A stretch of DNA of 64,000 bases from Exophiala sp. HKRS030 (taxonomy: Eukaryota; Ascomycota; Eurotiomycetes; Chaetothyriales; Herpotrichiellaceae). The notes under the pieces are model-generated. The model worked only from the letters and a program-made list of their open reading frames with translations. It was not told the DNA's origin and searched no databases. The translations under genes and the position numbers were made by a program. Shown here one piece after another: positions 33,490 to 43,860 of this stretch. The stretch covers positions 2,914,001-2,978,000 of the forward strand of contig JAHWDD010000004.1 of the NCBI GenBank assembly GCA_023897205.1. The letters run 5' to 3'. The stretch's first letter is position 1. Every line of letters starts with the position of its first letter.

Positions 33490-34617
33490 TTATCTGGAAT
33501 TCTCATATGCTTCTAGCAGACCCTTCGTGTGTACCAGTCCAGCAAAGATAACCATAAAATGTAGGATTTGATGACTCGAACCACAGATGTCGAATATCTC
33601 TGGACACCATCTCTCAGGAATCTAGGATCGTAAGATTCTGGCTGCATCTAGTAAGGTGTTTTCAGGTTATCACTTACTCGAATTGCATATGCCAAAGCTC
33701 CAGTGAGATTCAAGCATGCCATCCACAGCATCCAATCGAGGCTCATACGGCGTCGTGCCAACTCCCACCCGTATATAGATATACCATGGACTATGAAACC
33801 CACGGCAGACAGTCCCAGTCCAGCATACATGCCGGCGCGGTAGACACGAAGTCTCGGGCTCCGAAATTTTGGATGAAAGGTCGCCGTGGCACAGAGCAGC
33901 GCTAATACCGTCACCTATTGACCATCAGTCTCGATTCGATGGCGGCTGAGTCTTCTCTGATGGTGTGTTATACCACAATCCAGTAAAAGTTCCGAAGTAC
34001 TGGTTCATCATGGAAGCCGTAATAGACCGTAGGTACGGTTGCACCCCACATCAAAATCACCACTCCCAGATAATCCAGTTGGTTCCCAAACGCTGCCGTT
34101 TGAGGACTGTGATTTGCGATGACATGAAAACTAACGGAGGAGGTTACAACAACATCAGCATGTGCAGGGTAGTTATACCCACGTGGCAGATAGGAAGAAA
34201 CATGCGGCCACCCCCAGAGCAAATATGGCAAAGACCAAAGCATCAGCAATATTCGGTCCTGGCCCACGTCTTTGTTGAGATACGTATCTGTACACGTATA
34301 GAGGCAGGACCAGAAACATCAAGCACCCTGCTAGATGCGAATGTATATTGACTGTGCTCATCATGATCAGAGAGCAATTTCTCGAACCGAGGACTACAGA
34401 CCTGTTTCGTTGTGCACCATAAATGCGCTTGTGAAGGAGGCTTTCAGAGAACCCGAAGCAGAGCTTTTGTAACCATGAGCTCAAAACGGACCGATTCGAT
34501 TTGCACAGGTCATACCGATATCCTGAGAGAATATATTCATTATCCCTATTTCGACGTGAGCTATACGACACTTCAGGTTCTCCACGAGTCAACCCACCTT
34601 TGCCATGGTTCTATCAT
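33490..34617 (-). CDS. PAQR/Izh family membrane protein (haemolysin III-like)
   Basis: Six exons reconstructed by frame. The first is very short (ATG at 34617, MIEPWQ). Then come RDNEYILSGYR, SFTSAFMVHNETVNIHSHLAG (the conserved HNE..N..SHL motif), SATFHVIANHSPQ, NQLDYLGVVILMWGATVPTVYYG, TATFHPKFRSPRLRVYRAGMY and a last exon IPERWCPEIFDICGSSHQILHFMV ending at 33490. The Ser-x3-His, Asp and His-x3-His zinc-site residues of PAQR proteins (SATFH, NQLDYLG, SSHQILH) are all present, as are seven probable TM segments. Yeast Izh proteins act in zinc/sterol homeostasis and osmotin sensing; the enzyme fold suggests ceramidase-like chemistry. The short first exon is uncertain. Confidence 0.88.
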
Positions 34618-35136
34618 GGGAAGTATGGTTCAGTATTTGATCTTGTGAAGGGGCCGCAAGACGTACGTAATTGTTCCCAACGTAAAAGACGTCCGGCAAT
34701 CGATGAAGACACGCCTTGCTTTCCCTGGCATACTTGTTAAATCACCGTTCGTCGAGCGACTTGATAATGGTACCTTCTTCTTAGGGTTCTCACCTACGAG
34801 GGCCTGGCTGCTGGAAGGAGCGAAGGACCGGCGTGACGTATCCGGAGGTGGCACGAACAGTAGTAGGTGAGCTAAGTTTCCTCTTAAGAATTCCTGTCTG
34901 TTGCAGCTTGGGAATGGGGGCAGCCTCAAGCAACATACCACCTGATATAAATAGAACGACACATACTTACTCTTACCCTACAGAACACAATTCGCTCCGG
35001 CCCGAGGCTTGTCGCGGTCCAACAACGCTACACACAGTACTTATGATCGACTTGTCAGTATCAACTTATTGACTTCATCTACCTATCTCATGAAACATGA
35101 TTGAGACTACCAATACGTATCTACGTCCCATCGGGT
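34618..35136. other. Divergent intergenic region
   Basis: Between the PAQR gene (minus) and an uncertain plus-strand gene. A peptide-like short frame from 35097 (TTNTYLRPIGYAH) resembles the start of fungal membrane-protein families but is out of frame with the following one. Confidence 0.4.
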
Positions 35137-35664
35137 ATGCACACTGTAAGCTTCCAGCATGAACTCTCTCAGCTTCTCGGGATGAAGCCATACATGTTTT
35201 GCCCTCATTTCTACACCTCATGGTGTTCAGAGACTACGGATTTCAACAGTGGAATATCAGCAACCTGTTGTCACGGCCATGACGACCACATTCTCGACCC
35301 TCCGATGCTGATCGTTCACAGAAAGACGTGGGCCGGTGACACCAAGAACGCTCTACAAAATCAAGGTTACAAGAACGCCGAGTGGTCAGCCTTGCACTCA
35401 TTCTATGCCACTATGGGAGTGTTTGTTATTGATATCCACGCAAGGTTCAACTACTTTTTTCCCACCGGAATTCTTGCTACCACCTTTCGAAAAAAGCCAG
35501 CTGGAGAAGTTATATTGTTTTGGGGATCCTTGTGCACCATGTGTGGTTTGGCTTATGGCTTTGCTAGAGTTTATCATGTTGTTAAGTCTTTTATCAGCCT
35601 TCGCCAGTTAGCTGCTACGGCATATCAGACTCCAGACTGGTCAGCACAGATTCCACATCTTTAG
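35137..35664 (+). CDS. Uncharacterised fungal membrane-type protein, perhaps truncated
   Basis: Open frame of 175 codons from the ATG at 35137. Residues about 95-115 read EWSALHSFYATMGVFVIDI, resembling the W-x-x-x-HSFYANMGGF-x-D motif common in a large family of fungal integral-membrane proteins of unknown function. It is followed by GEVILFWGSLCTMCGLAYGF, a possible membrane segment. The N-terminal part, where relatives are long and have several TM segments, is missing. The preceding frame at 35097 carries a plausible upstream piece but in another frame, so the copy may be broken or an intron may be unrecognised. No function can be given. Confidence 0.4.
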   Translation: MHTVSFQHELSQLLGMKPYMFCPHFYTSWCSETTDFNSGISATCCHGHDDHILDPPMLIVHRKTWAGDTKNALQNQGYKNAEWSALHSFYATMGVFVIDIHARFNYFFPTGILATTFRKKPAGEVILFWGSLCTMCGLAYGFARVYHVVKSFISLRQLAATAYQTPDWSAQIPHL

Positions 35665-36168
35665 ATGACGTCTTGGCTGTCATTTTTGTCTACCACGTTT
35701 TTGTCACACTACGCTGCAGAGTTGAGTCTTTCCTTTTTTATCTCGCCATTAATTTGTCTCGCCATTTCGAAATAAGTGCCTTGAACGATGCGTTGAACCA
35801 CAGCATTAACCACATTGTTCGGCTTTCGTGGGTGCATGTGGCGTTTCCCTGAAGAATATCCGTACTAAGCCTTGAATGAAATGTACTGGTCATCGATGGG
35901 TCAATCCTATCCCGAACCTGTCAATCTGGGACACGGTTCTTTCCGCGATTGGGTTTAGGGTAAAGGAGCATGCCAAACTCTTTGTGCCCCCTTGTCAATC
36001 GACTCATAGACAACCCCTACAGTATTTAAAGATAGGTCCGGCGCCGAGTACGGGAGACGGATAAGCCATCAGACTCTTAGTGTAATGATACCTTCTTTAT
36101 GATTAGATCGCTCCTACAAAATATCAATCGCCTTTTACAGTCAAGGTCCTTCTGTTGATTGGAAACGG
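35665..36168. other. Intergenic upstream of TLC-domain gene
   Basis: No gene seen; presumed promoter of the TLC-domain gene. Confidence 0.45.
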
Positions 36169-37220
36169 ATGCTCTTGATGTTCCCAACTTCAGGTTCTCT
36201 TCACGATGCTTTTACACGATTCTGTCTTGAACATCGTCTCGCGAGTTTACCGCTTCACGTTCACCAGGTCCTCGTTGCTTTCCTGACGTACGAAACACTA
36301 TTTCTTGTCGTCTCTCCTGCACTCTCGCAGTTGTTCCTCCCACAATTATACGGCAATTTACCGAAGCGGACAAAAATCAATTGGAACGTGAGGGTGGTGT
36401 CTTTTATCCAGGCAACTTTCATCTGTTACCAGGCCATTGGCGTCATTGTCAAGGACACGTCTCGACGAAACACCAACTACGATGATCGGCTGTGGGTATA
36501 TTTGAGTGCCAGCGGGAACGTTCAAGCGTACGCCGCGGGATATTTCCTGTGGGATGTCGTGGTGAGTATCCAACATTTCCAAATTTTGGGACCGACATCC
36601 CTCATGCATGCATTGGCCGCATTGATGGTGACCAGCCTTGGATTTGTGAGTAATAGCCCGTCCTTAAAAACCCTCCATCTTTTGCCTTCTTGCCTATGTT
36701 AGGTTAGAAGGTGAGAGGAGAGGACTCCGAGGAGAGTCCTTGCTAATGATTGACGCTGTCAAAGCGACCTTTTGCGAATTTCTACGGCATCAACTTTGTC
36801 CTTTATGAACTTTCAACACCATTTCTCAACATACATTGGTTCCTCGACAAACTTGGCAAGACGGGTGGGTGGGCTCAACTTGGGAATGGTATTGTACTCA
36901 TTGTTACGTTCTTTGGATGCCGATTGGTATGGGGAGCCTATCAGACCATGAATCTGATGACGGATGCGTGGAGGGCATGGAGTGCGATCGGTACAGGAAA
37001 ATGCCTGGATCCTTTTATGCTGGAGAAAACCCAAGGCGGACCCGCTACTACTCTACCAGTTCAGCAGGATTTTTGTTATGACAACTTTCCTTGGGGACTT
37101 TTGGGTACCTATATCATTAGCAACACACTGCTTACTGGGCTCAATGTGTATTGGTTTGGGTTGATGCTCAAAGCTTTGGGTCGGCGATTCAACGTCAAGG
37201 CCGATAACAAAAAGGAATGA
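36169..37220 (+). CDS. TLC-domain membrane protein (TRAM-LAG1-CLN8 family)
   Basis: Exons 36169-36645 and 36765-37220 join in phase (TSLGF-RPFANFYG), giving 310 residues. It has about six hydrophobic segments with TLC-family landmarks: RVVSFIQATFICYQAIGV, DDRLWVYLSASGNVQAYAAGYFLWDVVVSI, LMHALAALMVTSLGF (conserved His), then FYGINFVLYELSTPFLNIHWFL, where E-L-S-T-P-F-x-N is diagnostic. The ER is the usual location; relatives include TMEM56/TLCD4-like proteins linked to membrane-lipid composition, and it is not a canonical ceramide synthase because the Lag1 motif is absent. It ends in a lysine-rich NKKE tail, a likely ER-retrieval signal. Confidence 0.88.
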
Positions 37221-37782
37221 GACTTTGCAGGAGAGATTAGTCTGGGGGTGAGGTGATGAATGTGGACCGCAACAGGTGTTTGTCAAAGTCTTTCAGGCGG
37301 AGGTGTATGATCAAGGTTGAATGGTGAAGAGAAATGAATCTTGTTCCTCGCATCGTGTTCTCAGGAGCGTCGTAGCATTAGCTCACTATATCGAAGCTCT
37401 TAGCATATCGTGCTTGGTGCGGCTGAATGATCCTACTAAGGAACCAGACCATTCACAGTCGAGCCCTTCATGTCGCTTAACTCACAATCATCACACCGGC
37501 TGCAGTGATGTGTGGCTTTGATTGTGGTTCATGACCATTCATTTTACTGTCTTCTCACCATCTCAACCCTTGTTGTGGCGCAGTCACGGGTGAAATCCCG
37601 CTTCACAGCCACAATTTCTTCGGCCTGAAAAACGACGATGCCTAATCTTCAGCTCTAGCTTCAACTTCAGCTTCACCTTTCATTCATAAAGAAGGCCTCG
37701 AACGACGATTTCACTCCTCGCCACTTGCCCTCCCGTCAAGTTACATTCCCAAACTGGTCGGAGCAGGGAAATCTCGACCCCC
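37221..37782. other. Intergenic upstream of CVNH gene
   Basis: 3' flank of the TLC gene and promoter of the CVNH protein gene. No gene seen. Confidence 0.5.
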
Positions 37783-38961
37783 ATGTCTAACCAAGGCTAC
37801 TACAACGACCGGCCCGGTGAGTATGGGGGCTACGGCGGGCAGGGCGACCAAAACTACCAGCAACAACAAACGTGGCAGCAACCATCTGGTCCGCCCCCAG
37901 GATATGACAATCAGTCATACAATCAAGGATATGATCAAAACAGACCATATGAATATAATCGTCCACCGAATCAAGACCATCAACAATCGTCTTATGGTCA
38001 TTCCCCTCAACCAGGTTATCAGCAACCATACAATCAGTATCCAGACCAATACTCTTCGCCTCCACCGGACCAAAACTATTATCACTCCCAGTCTCAAGGA
38101 TACGGCTACGGTCAAGGTCCTGAAAGATCTCATTCGCCGTACCCACCTCCCCAACAACAACAAACTCAGTATGAAGGCTACGGTGCACCTCCCGGTCCTC
38201 CTCCGACTCAAACTGGTCCATACCCACCGCAACCCGCACCAGGTGCACCCCTTGACCCCAACGATCCGAACTCCCAGGATCGTGGCTTGATGGGTGCGTT
38301 GGCCGGTGGCGCCCTGGGTGCCTATGGCGGACACAAGGTGAATCACGGATTCTTGGGAGCCATAGGCGGTGCGATTACGGGCTCTGTTGCCGAAGACGCC
38401 CTCAAGAAGCGCAAGAAGGACAAGAAGAAGAAAAATCGTCCCGCAGGTCTTCGTCGTGATTCTTCTTCGTCTTCATCTTCCTCGTCGTCGAGTTCTTCTT
38501 CCGATGACGAGAAGAAAAAGAAGAAGCACGGATGGGTTGCACCCACTGCGGCTGCCGGTGCCGGCGCGTACGGAATGCATCAATATCAGCAGCATCAACA
38601 GCAGCAGCAGCAGAAGCAACTTGGTCCGCAAGGGCACATGCGCGGCAACTTTTCGGCGTCTGCAAACAGCATCACCCTAGACAGGGACTATGATCTGATC
38701 GCCTCGTGCGCCGACGTCCATGGCCAACACAAGTTGTCTTCCATCTCTCTCAACAACTGTCTATCGAATCAACACGGACACCTTGTCTGGGGGAGGGGTG
38801 GCAATTTCGCGGCCAGTTCGAGGAATGTGAGATTGGTCGACAATGGGCGAGTGTTGGAGGCCGAGTTGGGGACGGGTGGTGGAGGTTGGAATAGGGATTA
38901 TATCAGGTTGGATGAACGTATAAGCAACAATGACGGAGAGTTGATCTTTCTAGACTCGTGA
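37783..38961 (+). CDS. CVNH lectin domain fused to glycine zipper and low-complexity region
   Basis: Single exon of 392 codons. Residues 1-165 are Gln/Tyr/Pro/Gly-rich (prion-like composition). About 168-205 form a glycine zipper (GLMGALAGGALGAYGGHKV and FLGAIGGAITGSVAED). Then come a basic run KKRKKDKKKKN, a 15-residue polyserine with an acidic/basic flank (DDEKKKKKH) and a His/Gln patch. The C-terminal 100 residues are a cyanovirin-N homology domain: GNFSASANSITLDRDYDLIA, then SSISLNNCLSNQHGHLVWG and GGNFAASSRNVRLVDNGRVLEAE, showing the internal pseudo-duplication. CVNH domains bind high-mannose or related glycans. There is no signal peptide, so it is probably cytosolic or unconventionally placed. 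Confidence 0.9.
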   Translation: MSNQGYYNDRPGEYGGYGGQGDQNYQQQQTWQQPSGPPPGYDNQSYNQGYDQNRPYEYNRPPNQDHQQSSYGHSPQPGYQQPYNQYPDQYSSPPPDQNYYHSQSQGYGYGQGPERSHSPYPPPQQQQTQYEGYGAPPGPPPTQTGPYPPQPAPGAPLDPNDPNSQDRGLMGALAGGALGAYGGHKVNHGFLGAIGGAITGSVAEDALKKRKKDKKKKNRPAGLRRDSSSSSSSSSSSSSSDDEKKKKKHGWVAPTAAAGAGAYGMHQYQQHQQQQQQKQLGPQGHMRGNFSASANSITLDRDYDLIASCADVHGQHKLSSISLNNCLSNQHGHLVWGRGGNFAASSRNVRLVDNGRVLEAELGTGGGGWNRDYIRLDERISNNDGELIFLDS

Positions 38962-39431
38962 GATGGGTACTGAGTCTGTGCCTTCGATACGTGCACACAC
39001 ATAGCAAAATATATGTGGGTGGAGACGAGAAACTACTGATGCGAGATTTTCCCCTCCTATGATATTATGACTTGTTTACGAATACACAATTGACCTGATT
39101 CCAATCGATTGCTACAAACGAGGTAATATCACCTCACGAGCTCGAGAGGTAATCGAGAGGACAAAGTGCTGCTGAGTAAATCGATCACGGAGCGATCCTC
39201 TCCAGCGTGGGTCTCGAGCCCGTCGTCTCCGCAGCTCCGCATTCGGCTTTTCATTGCGTGATTCCAACTGATCCTTGCCTGGACCTTGCCGAGGATCATC
39301 AAACAAACGCTTTGCTCGTTTAATCGATCAGCCATTGGAAATCTCTTTTCATACTCGTACAGTATTCGTATAGCACTCATTGTATCATTCATAGCTTGCA
39401 TTTGAACCATAATCATAGTGGCTGACTCAAA
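38962..39431. other. Intergenic upstream of dioxygenase gene
   Basis: No gene seen. Confidence 0.5.
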
Positions 39432-40659
39432 ATGTCATTCACCAGCATCCCCATCCTCGATTTATCTCTCGCTCGCGACCCCGCCACCAAACCTCAACTC
39501 TTGGCGGATCTCCGTCATGCCTTGTTGGAAGTTGGATTTCTATACATCAAGAACACGGGCGTCCCGGCCGACTTGGTCGACGACGTGGTTCGGCTCGGCA
39601 AGGCATTTTTCGAGTTGCCCGAAGACAAAAAACTCGAGATCGAGATGAAGAACGCTCCGTCGTTTTTGGGCTACAACAAACTGGGCATGGAAATCACCCG
39701 GTTCAAGACCGACTGGCGAGAACAGATCGACCTGTCCACGCCGCACGAGCTCCCCGGTCCCAATGACCCGCTGTACCGCAACCTTCTGGCCCCCAACCAG
39801 TGGCCCGACGCTGAAGCTCTGCCCAAATTTCGGGAAGTGTACGAAGAGTACATGGCCCGAATGGGGGACATGAGCATGGAATTTACGGGTCTGATCGCCG
39901 AGGCCATCGGCCTGCCCGCCGACGCGTTTGCCCAGTTCTTCGACGAGGCGCAACAACATAAACTTAAAATCGTCAAGTACCCGGACCTCGAGGAGTTGGG
40001 GGTCGAGGGCGAGGCTCAGGGCGTCGGTCCGCACAAGGACAGCATGTTGACGAGTTATCTTTTGCAGGCGAGCCACCATCGCGGTTTACAAGTCCAAAAC
40101 GCGGATGGTCAGTGGATCGACTGTCCTCCCATGGACGGAACGTTTGTGGTCGCCATCGGTCAGGGCATGGAGGCATTGACCCAAGGGGTGTGTCAATCCA
40201 CCACGCACAGAGTCCAGAGTCCCGCGCGAGGGTCTGGTGCTCGATACAGCATCCCATTCTTTCAAGGTGTGAGTTACGACGCGACTTTTGAAAGCATGGA
40301 CGTTCCCGAGTCGGTCAAGAAGTTACGCGCCGACATCTTGGCCAAGCGAGGTGGACAACGTCTCGACGACATCGAGTTTACATTCATCAAGGGCATGTGG
40401 AGTAGGTTGGGCGAGGCCACGCTCATGAACAGGATCAAGAGTCATCCTGATGTCGGGGAGAGATGGGTAAGTTTTGAATAATCTTCGACAAGTGATACCT
40501 TGCTTACTTTTCTGTTCACAGTATCCTGATTTACTCGAAAAGATCCGTAAAGACCAGGCTGAGGAAGCGGCCAAGTTTGCAGCAAAGGAGGCGGCTGCAC
40601 CTTCGTCGTCATCGAACTTACCCACAGTGCAACAACCACACTCAATACAGGCGCACTAA
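39432..40659 (+). CDS. 2-oxoglutarate/Fe(II) dioxygenase (isopenicillin-N-synthase-like)
   Basis: Exon 1 from the ATG at 39432 ends at GERW; a 52-bp intron follows and exon 2 (YPDLLEKIRKDQAEEAAKF to TAA at 40657) completes about 390 residues. The N-terminal DIOX_N part reads SIPILDLSLARDP and LLEVGFLYIKNTGV. The catalytic jelly roll has the iron ligands His and Asp in GVGPHKDSML and the distal His in QSTTHRVQSP, and 2OG/substrate-binding RYSIPFF. All catalytic residues are intact. Family members hydroxylate, desaturate or cyclise small molecules; the substrate is not inferable. The Ala/Glu-rich C-terminal tail (EEAAKFAAKEAAAPSSSS) is an extension typical of fungal members. Confidence 0.9.
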
Positions 40660-41528
40660 GTCAGAATTTGTAAAGTGTAGATGATCAACCATGAGAGCCA
40701 TGATGATGCTTCAATATAACAGTACAAGTGCACTTCAACGAAAGATGCAAGTGCAGATTATACTCACACTTGTGAATCGTGATATGCCGAGACAAGTCAG
40801 GGGAGCAGTAGCTAGCGGTTAATATTGCCTTCGGGGCAATAGTGTAGAGCACTCCAAGTCCGACGGCCGATTCACCAAACAGTGATACATATTGCAGAGT
40901 ACTTCAAATCGCCAGCCGATCACGGACCCGTGACACATAGCTGATCGTCTCTTTTCAGTTCCGGACTCTCTCCGTTGCCATGCGCTGAATCGATTCGTCA
41001 AGGTCAAAGAAGCCCTCTCGGCTCTCCTCAAAGATGCAACTTGAACGTGAGTGGCTGCAACACCAAAGCAGCAGTAGGCGATGTTTGGGTTGATGGAGAA
41101 AGTAGCCAACGATATGTGCCTCAGACCTCAGCTTGGGCTTGAAGATTTTCCTTTTGAGCTTTTGACCTTCTGGTTGCAAACTTTATCCTTCCCAGGCCTT
41201 GTTCATCTGTTCGTGAGATCTTATTTGGGTGCAAGTGGGTTGAACGATCATTCCAGTCTCAGCACCATCGATGAAAAAGAAAGAGAATATCATTCTGCTT
41301 AAATCTGTATACTCTCCTAGATTATTGAGACTGTAGTTGACAGACTGGAATGAATTGTGCATGCGGTGTTCTGTGTTTGGTTGAAAAAGTGAAAAAATTG
41401 CCATTATGCTGCTTTATTGCTTAAAATGATGTTGGATGTGTTCTGTATTGGCGGAAGTACTCCGTATCTGTAAATGAAACTTGAGGTGAAGATTGACGTC
41501 AGGGTACAAAAATAAACCAAAAAAGAAA
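40660..41528. other. Gene-poor stretch
   Basis: No recognisable gene. A minus-strand frame ending near 40955 has a protein-like end (GFFDLDESIQRMATERVR) but no domain or start. One exact TACTCCGTA lies at 41458-41466. Confidence 0.4.
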
Positions 41529-41658
41529 CGACCTTGGGAAGATTCGAACTCCCAATCTTTGGTGGATTCGTGGACCGAAAACCAACTAAATGAACATTAG
41601 TGACCAGAACAACATCAGAGTCTTCGAGAAACACTCACCGCCTTAACCCTGCAAGAAC
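41529..41658 (-). pseudogene. tRNA-like sequence, probably a decayed tRNA-Ser/Leu
   Basis: On the minus strand the 3' part has a good T-arm (41553-41537, GGGAG-TTCGAAT-CTTCC) and acceptor strand CAAGGTC (41536-41530). At 41658-41652 GTTCTTG can pair with that acceptor at six of seven positions, and GGTTAAGGCGG, the D-loop end of tRNA-Ser/Leu, follows. The D-stem 5' half is missing and no clean anticodon arm forms; CTCGAAG (anticodon CGA) is a candidate loop. Most likely a pseudogene; an intron-bearing tRNA is possible. Confidence 0.35.
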
Positions 41659-42141
41659 ATTAGAATAAAGATGGCATTAAAGGCGAGAAAGTACTCAAAT
41701 TAGGCCACAAGGCCGGGCACAAGGCCACTGCCTGATTTTGCTTAGGTTTCTGGTCTCTTTAATTTATGATCCAGATAAAATATTGTGGCTTAGATGGGTG
41801 GGCGGGACATCTCCGGTAATTGTGACGAAATGTGGCGAAACGTGGCGTGAAACAGTGACAAAAGGTAACAAACTTTCCAAGAAAAGTATCCCGGAACTTT
41901 GATGTTCTCTTTTTTTCAACGTGCCCGACGCGTCGCCGCATTGCTGACAGTAAGATGAGCGATGCAACGTGTTTGAGATATCCAGCTGTGGACAGATCAA
42001 TAAAATAGGTTTAGTAAATGACGCGTTGCTCGAGGCAGCCAGCTGCGTCATGCGACATATTGTAGGTGGCCGAATCTGAGCTTCGACGATAAAACTTTGT
42101 CTCGGTGTCAACTTTTATGCTCTTCTCCCCGAATTTGAAGG
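41659..42141. other. Gene-poor stretch
   Basis: AT-rich sequence with short internal repeats such as CACAAGGCC near 41704-41728. No gene seen. Confidence 0.4.
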
Positions 42142-42312
42142 CATGGGAGCTTGTACGACTATGCTCCTTTGGACCTCGGCGCGTCTCCGTGGTCCAAGCC
42201 TGCCGATAACATAGTTCTGATCCTAGGGCGTCAACTCATTAAGCAATGGTCGCTGGAGCAAACATTGTCAAGCCGGACATTCAGAGAGCATAGTCGTACA
42301 AGATCCCATGGC
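42142..42312. repeat. Inverted repeat pair (about 25 bp arms), MITE-like or hairpin
   Basis: CATGGGAGCTTGTACGACTATGCTC (given as key halves CATGGGAGCTTG and TACGACTATGCTC) at 42142-42166 is matched in inverse orientation at 42286-42310 (GAGCATAGTCG, TACAAGATCCCATG) with one mismatch. The arms enclose about 120 bp of unrelated sequence. No flanking target duplication was confirmed. Confidence 0.6.
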
Positions 42313-42585
42313 TTGGAAGTCAAAATGACTCGAGGTCTGAGAGGACGACACCAAGGGAGGCGTCGTACAAGCTCCCATGCTTGGAGGTTCGGCAGACTTT
42401 GGATGGAGAAGTCAACATTGAGAAGACGACGGCTCGGGAGCCGGGCGGCTTGAGGCCGCGAGGACGCAGAGACGCTACTCGTACTCTGTACAAGCTCCCC
42501 AAGACGCCAAAAGTCGATCCGTAAGGCTGGGGCCGAGAGGACAACAACGCAGCAGTGTTGTTAGTCGTACAAGCTCCCAAAAAGC
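42293..42585 (+). repeat. Imperfect tandem array headed by GTCGTACAAGCTCCC
   Basis: The head GTCGTACAAGCTCCC (or one to three changes) starts at about 42293, 42362, 42485 and 42562, spaced 70-125 bp. A second block, GAGAGGACGAC or GAGAAGACGAC or GAGAGGACAAC, recurs near 42339, 42420 and 42534. Unit bodies are strongly diverged. The head is the reverse complement of the left arm of the inverted repeat at 42142. Confidence 0.55.
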
Positions 42586-42610
42586 CAGAAAGAATAAACC
42601 TCAGGTTGAG

Positions 42611-42672
42611 TTTTTTTGTTATTTTTTGGTGATTTTTGGTGATTTTTCATTTTTTCTGGGGTTTTCTTTTTT
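42611..42672 (+). repeat. T-rich low-complexity tract
   Basis: Runs of T broken by GG and GA with a tandem TTTTTGGTGA duplication at about 42624-42645. It overlaps the 3' end of the small minus-strand gene, where it encodes the lysine-rich C-terminus on the other strand. Confidence 0.7.
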
Positions 42673-43179
42673 TGGCTGTCTGGGTAGCCACCCCAGCTGT
42701 GTTTGCGGACAAAGCCGCAAGAGCCTTCCTCTTCGAGGGCACAGCAGCGGCTGGGGCATGCGAGCCAGGAGGGGGGAAACGGGCGGCGCTTGCCTCTGGT
42801 TCGGAGGTGTGGCGTGATCTAACAGAGATGGCAGTGAGCAAAGGTCGACAGTCATCGGAATGGTAAGGGTATAAGATCCGAATTGGAAAAGATTCGAATG
42901 GTAAGGACGAAAAGTGAGAATGCCATACCTGTTCTGATCTGCCACACCATCCTCCTCGCCCGTTCTTGCTCCCGGCTGCACTACATGCCCAAGCAGGTCA
43001 ACCCTGGACGACAATTATCAGCCACTGTATTCCCGAGTTATTGTGTTGGAACTTGCTTACCACACGGGGTTGACAAGCTTGGGCAACTTGTCCCGCTTGT
43101 GCTCTGGGCACAGAGGCCAGTCGTCCTCGTCGTCCTCGTCGATGACCTCACCCATTGGGTGGGCGACCCGCACTTGCAC
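42647..43179 (-). CDS. Uncharacterised small acidic/basic protein, 5' end unresolved
   Basis: Three exons join in frame: one from 43179 with MGEVIDEDDEDDWPLCPEHK and KLPKLVNPVW, one with VDLLGHVVQPGARTGEEDG, and a last one with SEPEASAARFPPPG, VPSKRKALAALSANTAGV and a lysine-rich end KKRKPQKK. The splices are GT-AG and preserve the frame, which supports a real gene. The N-terminal exons upstream of 43179 could not be placed; the ATG at 43155 is a possible start giving about 113 residues. The basic bipartite-like end suggests nuclear location (inference). No domain recognised. It abuts the repeat cluster, so it could be a truncated copy. Confidence 0.4.
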
Positions 43180-43860
43180 CTAAAGAGTTGGGAGTTCAAT
43201 GGCTACACACGACTAGTCAGCCAAAAGTTCAACACTCGATGAGAGGTATAGGGAAGAAAAAGTACCTTATGGCAGGCCGTTGGTCAGGTTTTGAACTGTG
43301 GTATCAACAGTATCAGCATCAGACTCACTCTGGACGCATGACCTTGAGCATACCTTGTGCAAACATTTTGCTCCGAGGAAAGAGAAGAAGATAGTAATGG
43401 AGCAGAATACTCACCTCACTTTTGCTAAATGCGGCAACCCCATTTTGGGACTAGCGTCCACACTCAAGGTGTACAATACTCAAGTACGACCTGACGATTC
43501 AAATTCCAGAATCAATCCACTGTTGATAGCTTGCAGCTTCTACATAGCCGCATCCTTATTTAGCAGAGAAGCTGCGAAATCACTGACTGGCTTGTTCACG
43601 TTTGCCGGCCATTGTTGCTTCTCTAGGCCTGTAGTTCTATGAAGTCTATGGATGTTTATATGGGAAACTACTGTGCAAATATTAGCGTAACTGACTGTAT
43701 CCATTGGCAGCATCTGCTTGCTCTATCTAGTAACGTGCTCTTTGCTGCAAATGTGCTAGCAGGACTTCAACGGCGGTGCCGCTGTATTGAGCCATCAAGC
43801 AACTCCTTTAACCTTATCTTCATACATCGAAGCATGGCCAGATGAGCCTACATTTCCATT
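43180..43860. other. Unresolved stretch
   Basis: May contain upstream exons of the small minus-strand gene ending at 42647, but I could not find frame-consistent splices. Nothing else seen. Confidence 0.35.

Noticed and set aside
39540..40079. 179-codon minus-strand frame within the dioxygenase
   Set aside because: Antisense shadow of the dioxygenase.
42142..42585. CRISPR array
   Set aside because: Units are diverged, spacing is uneven (70-125 bp), and the genome is eukaryotic.
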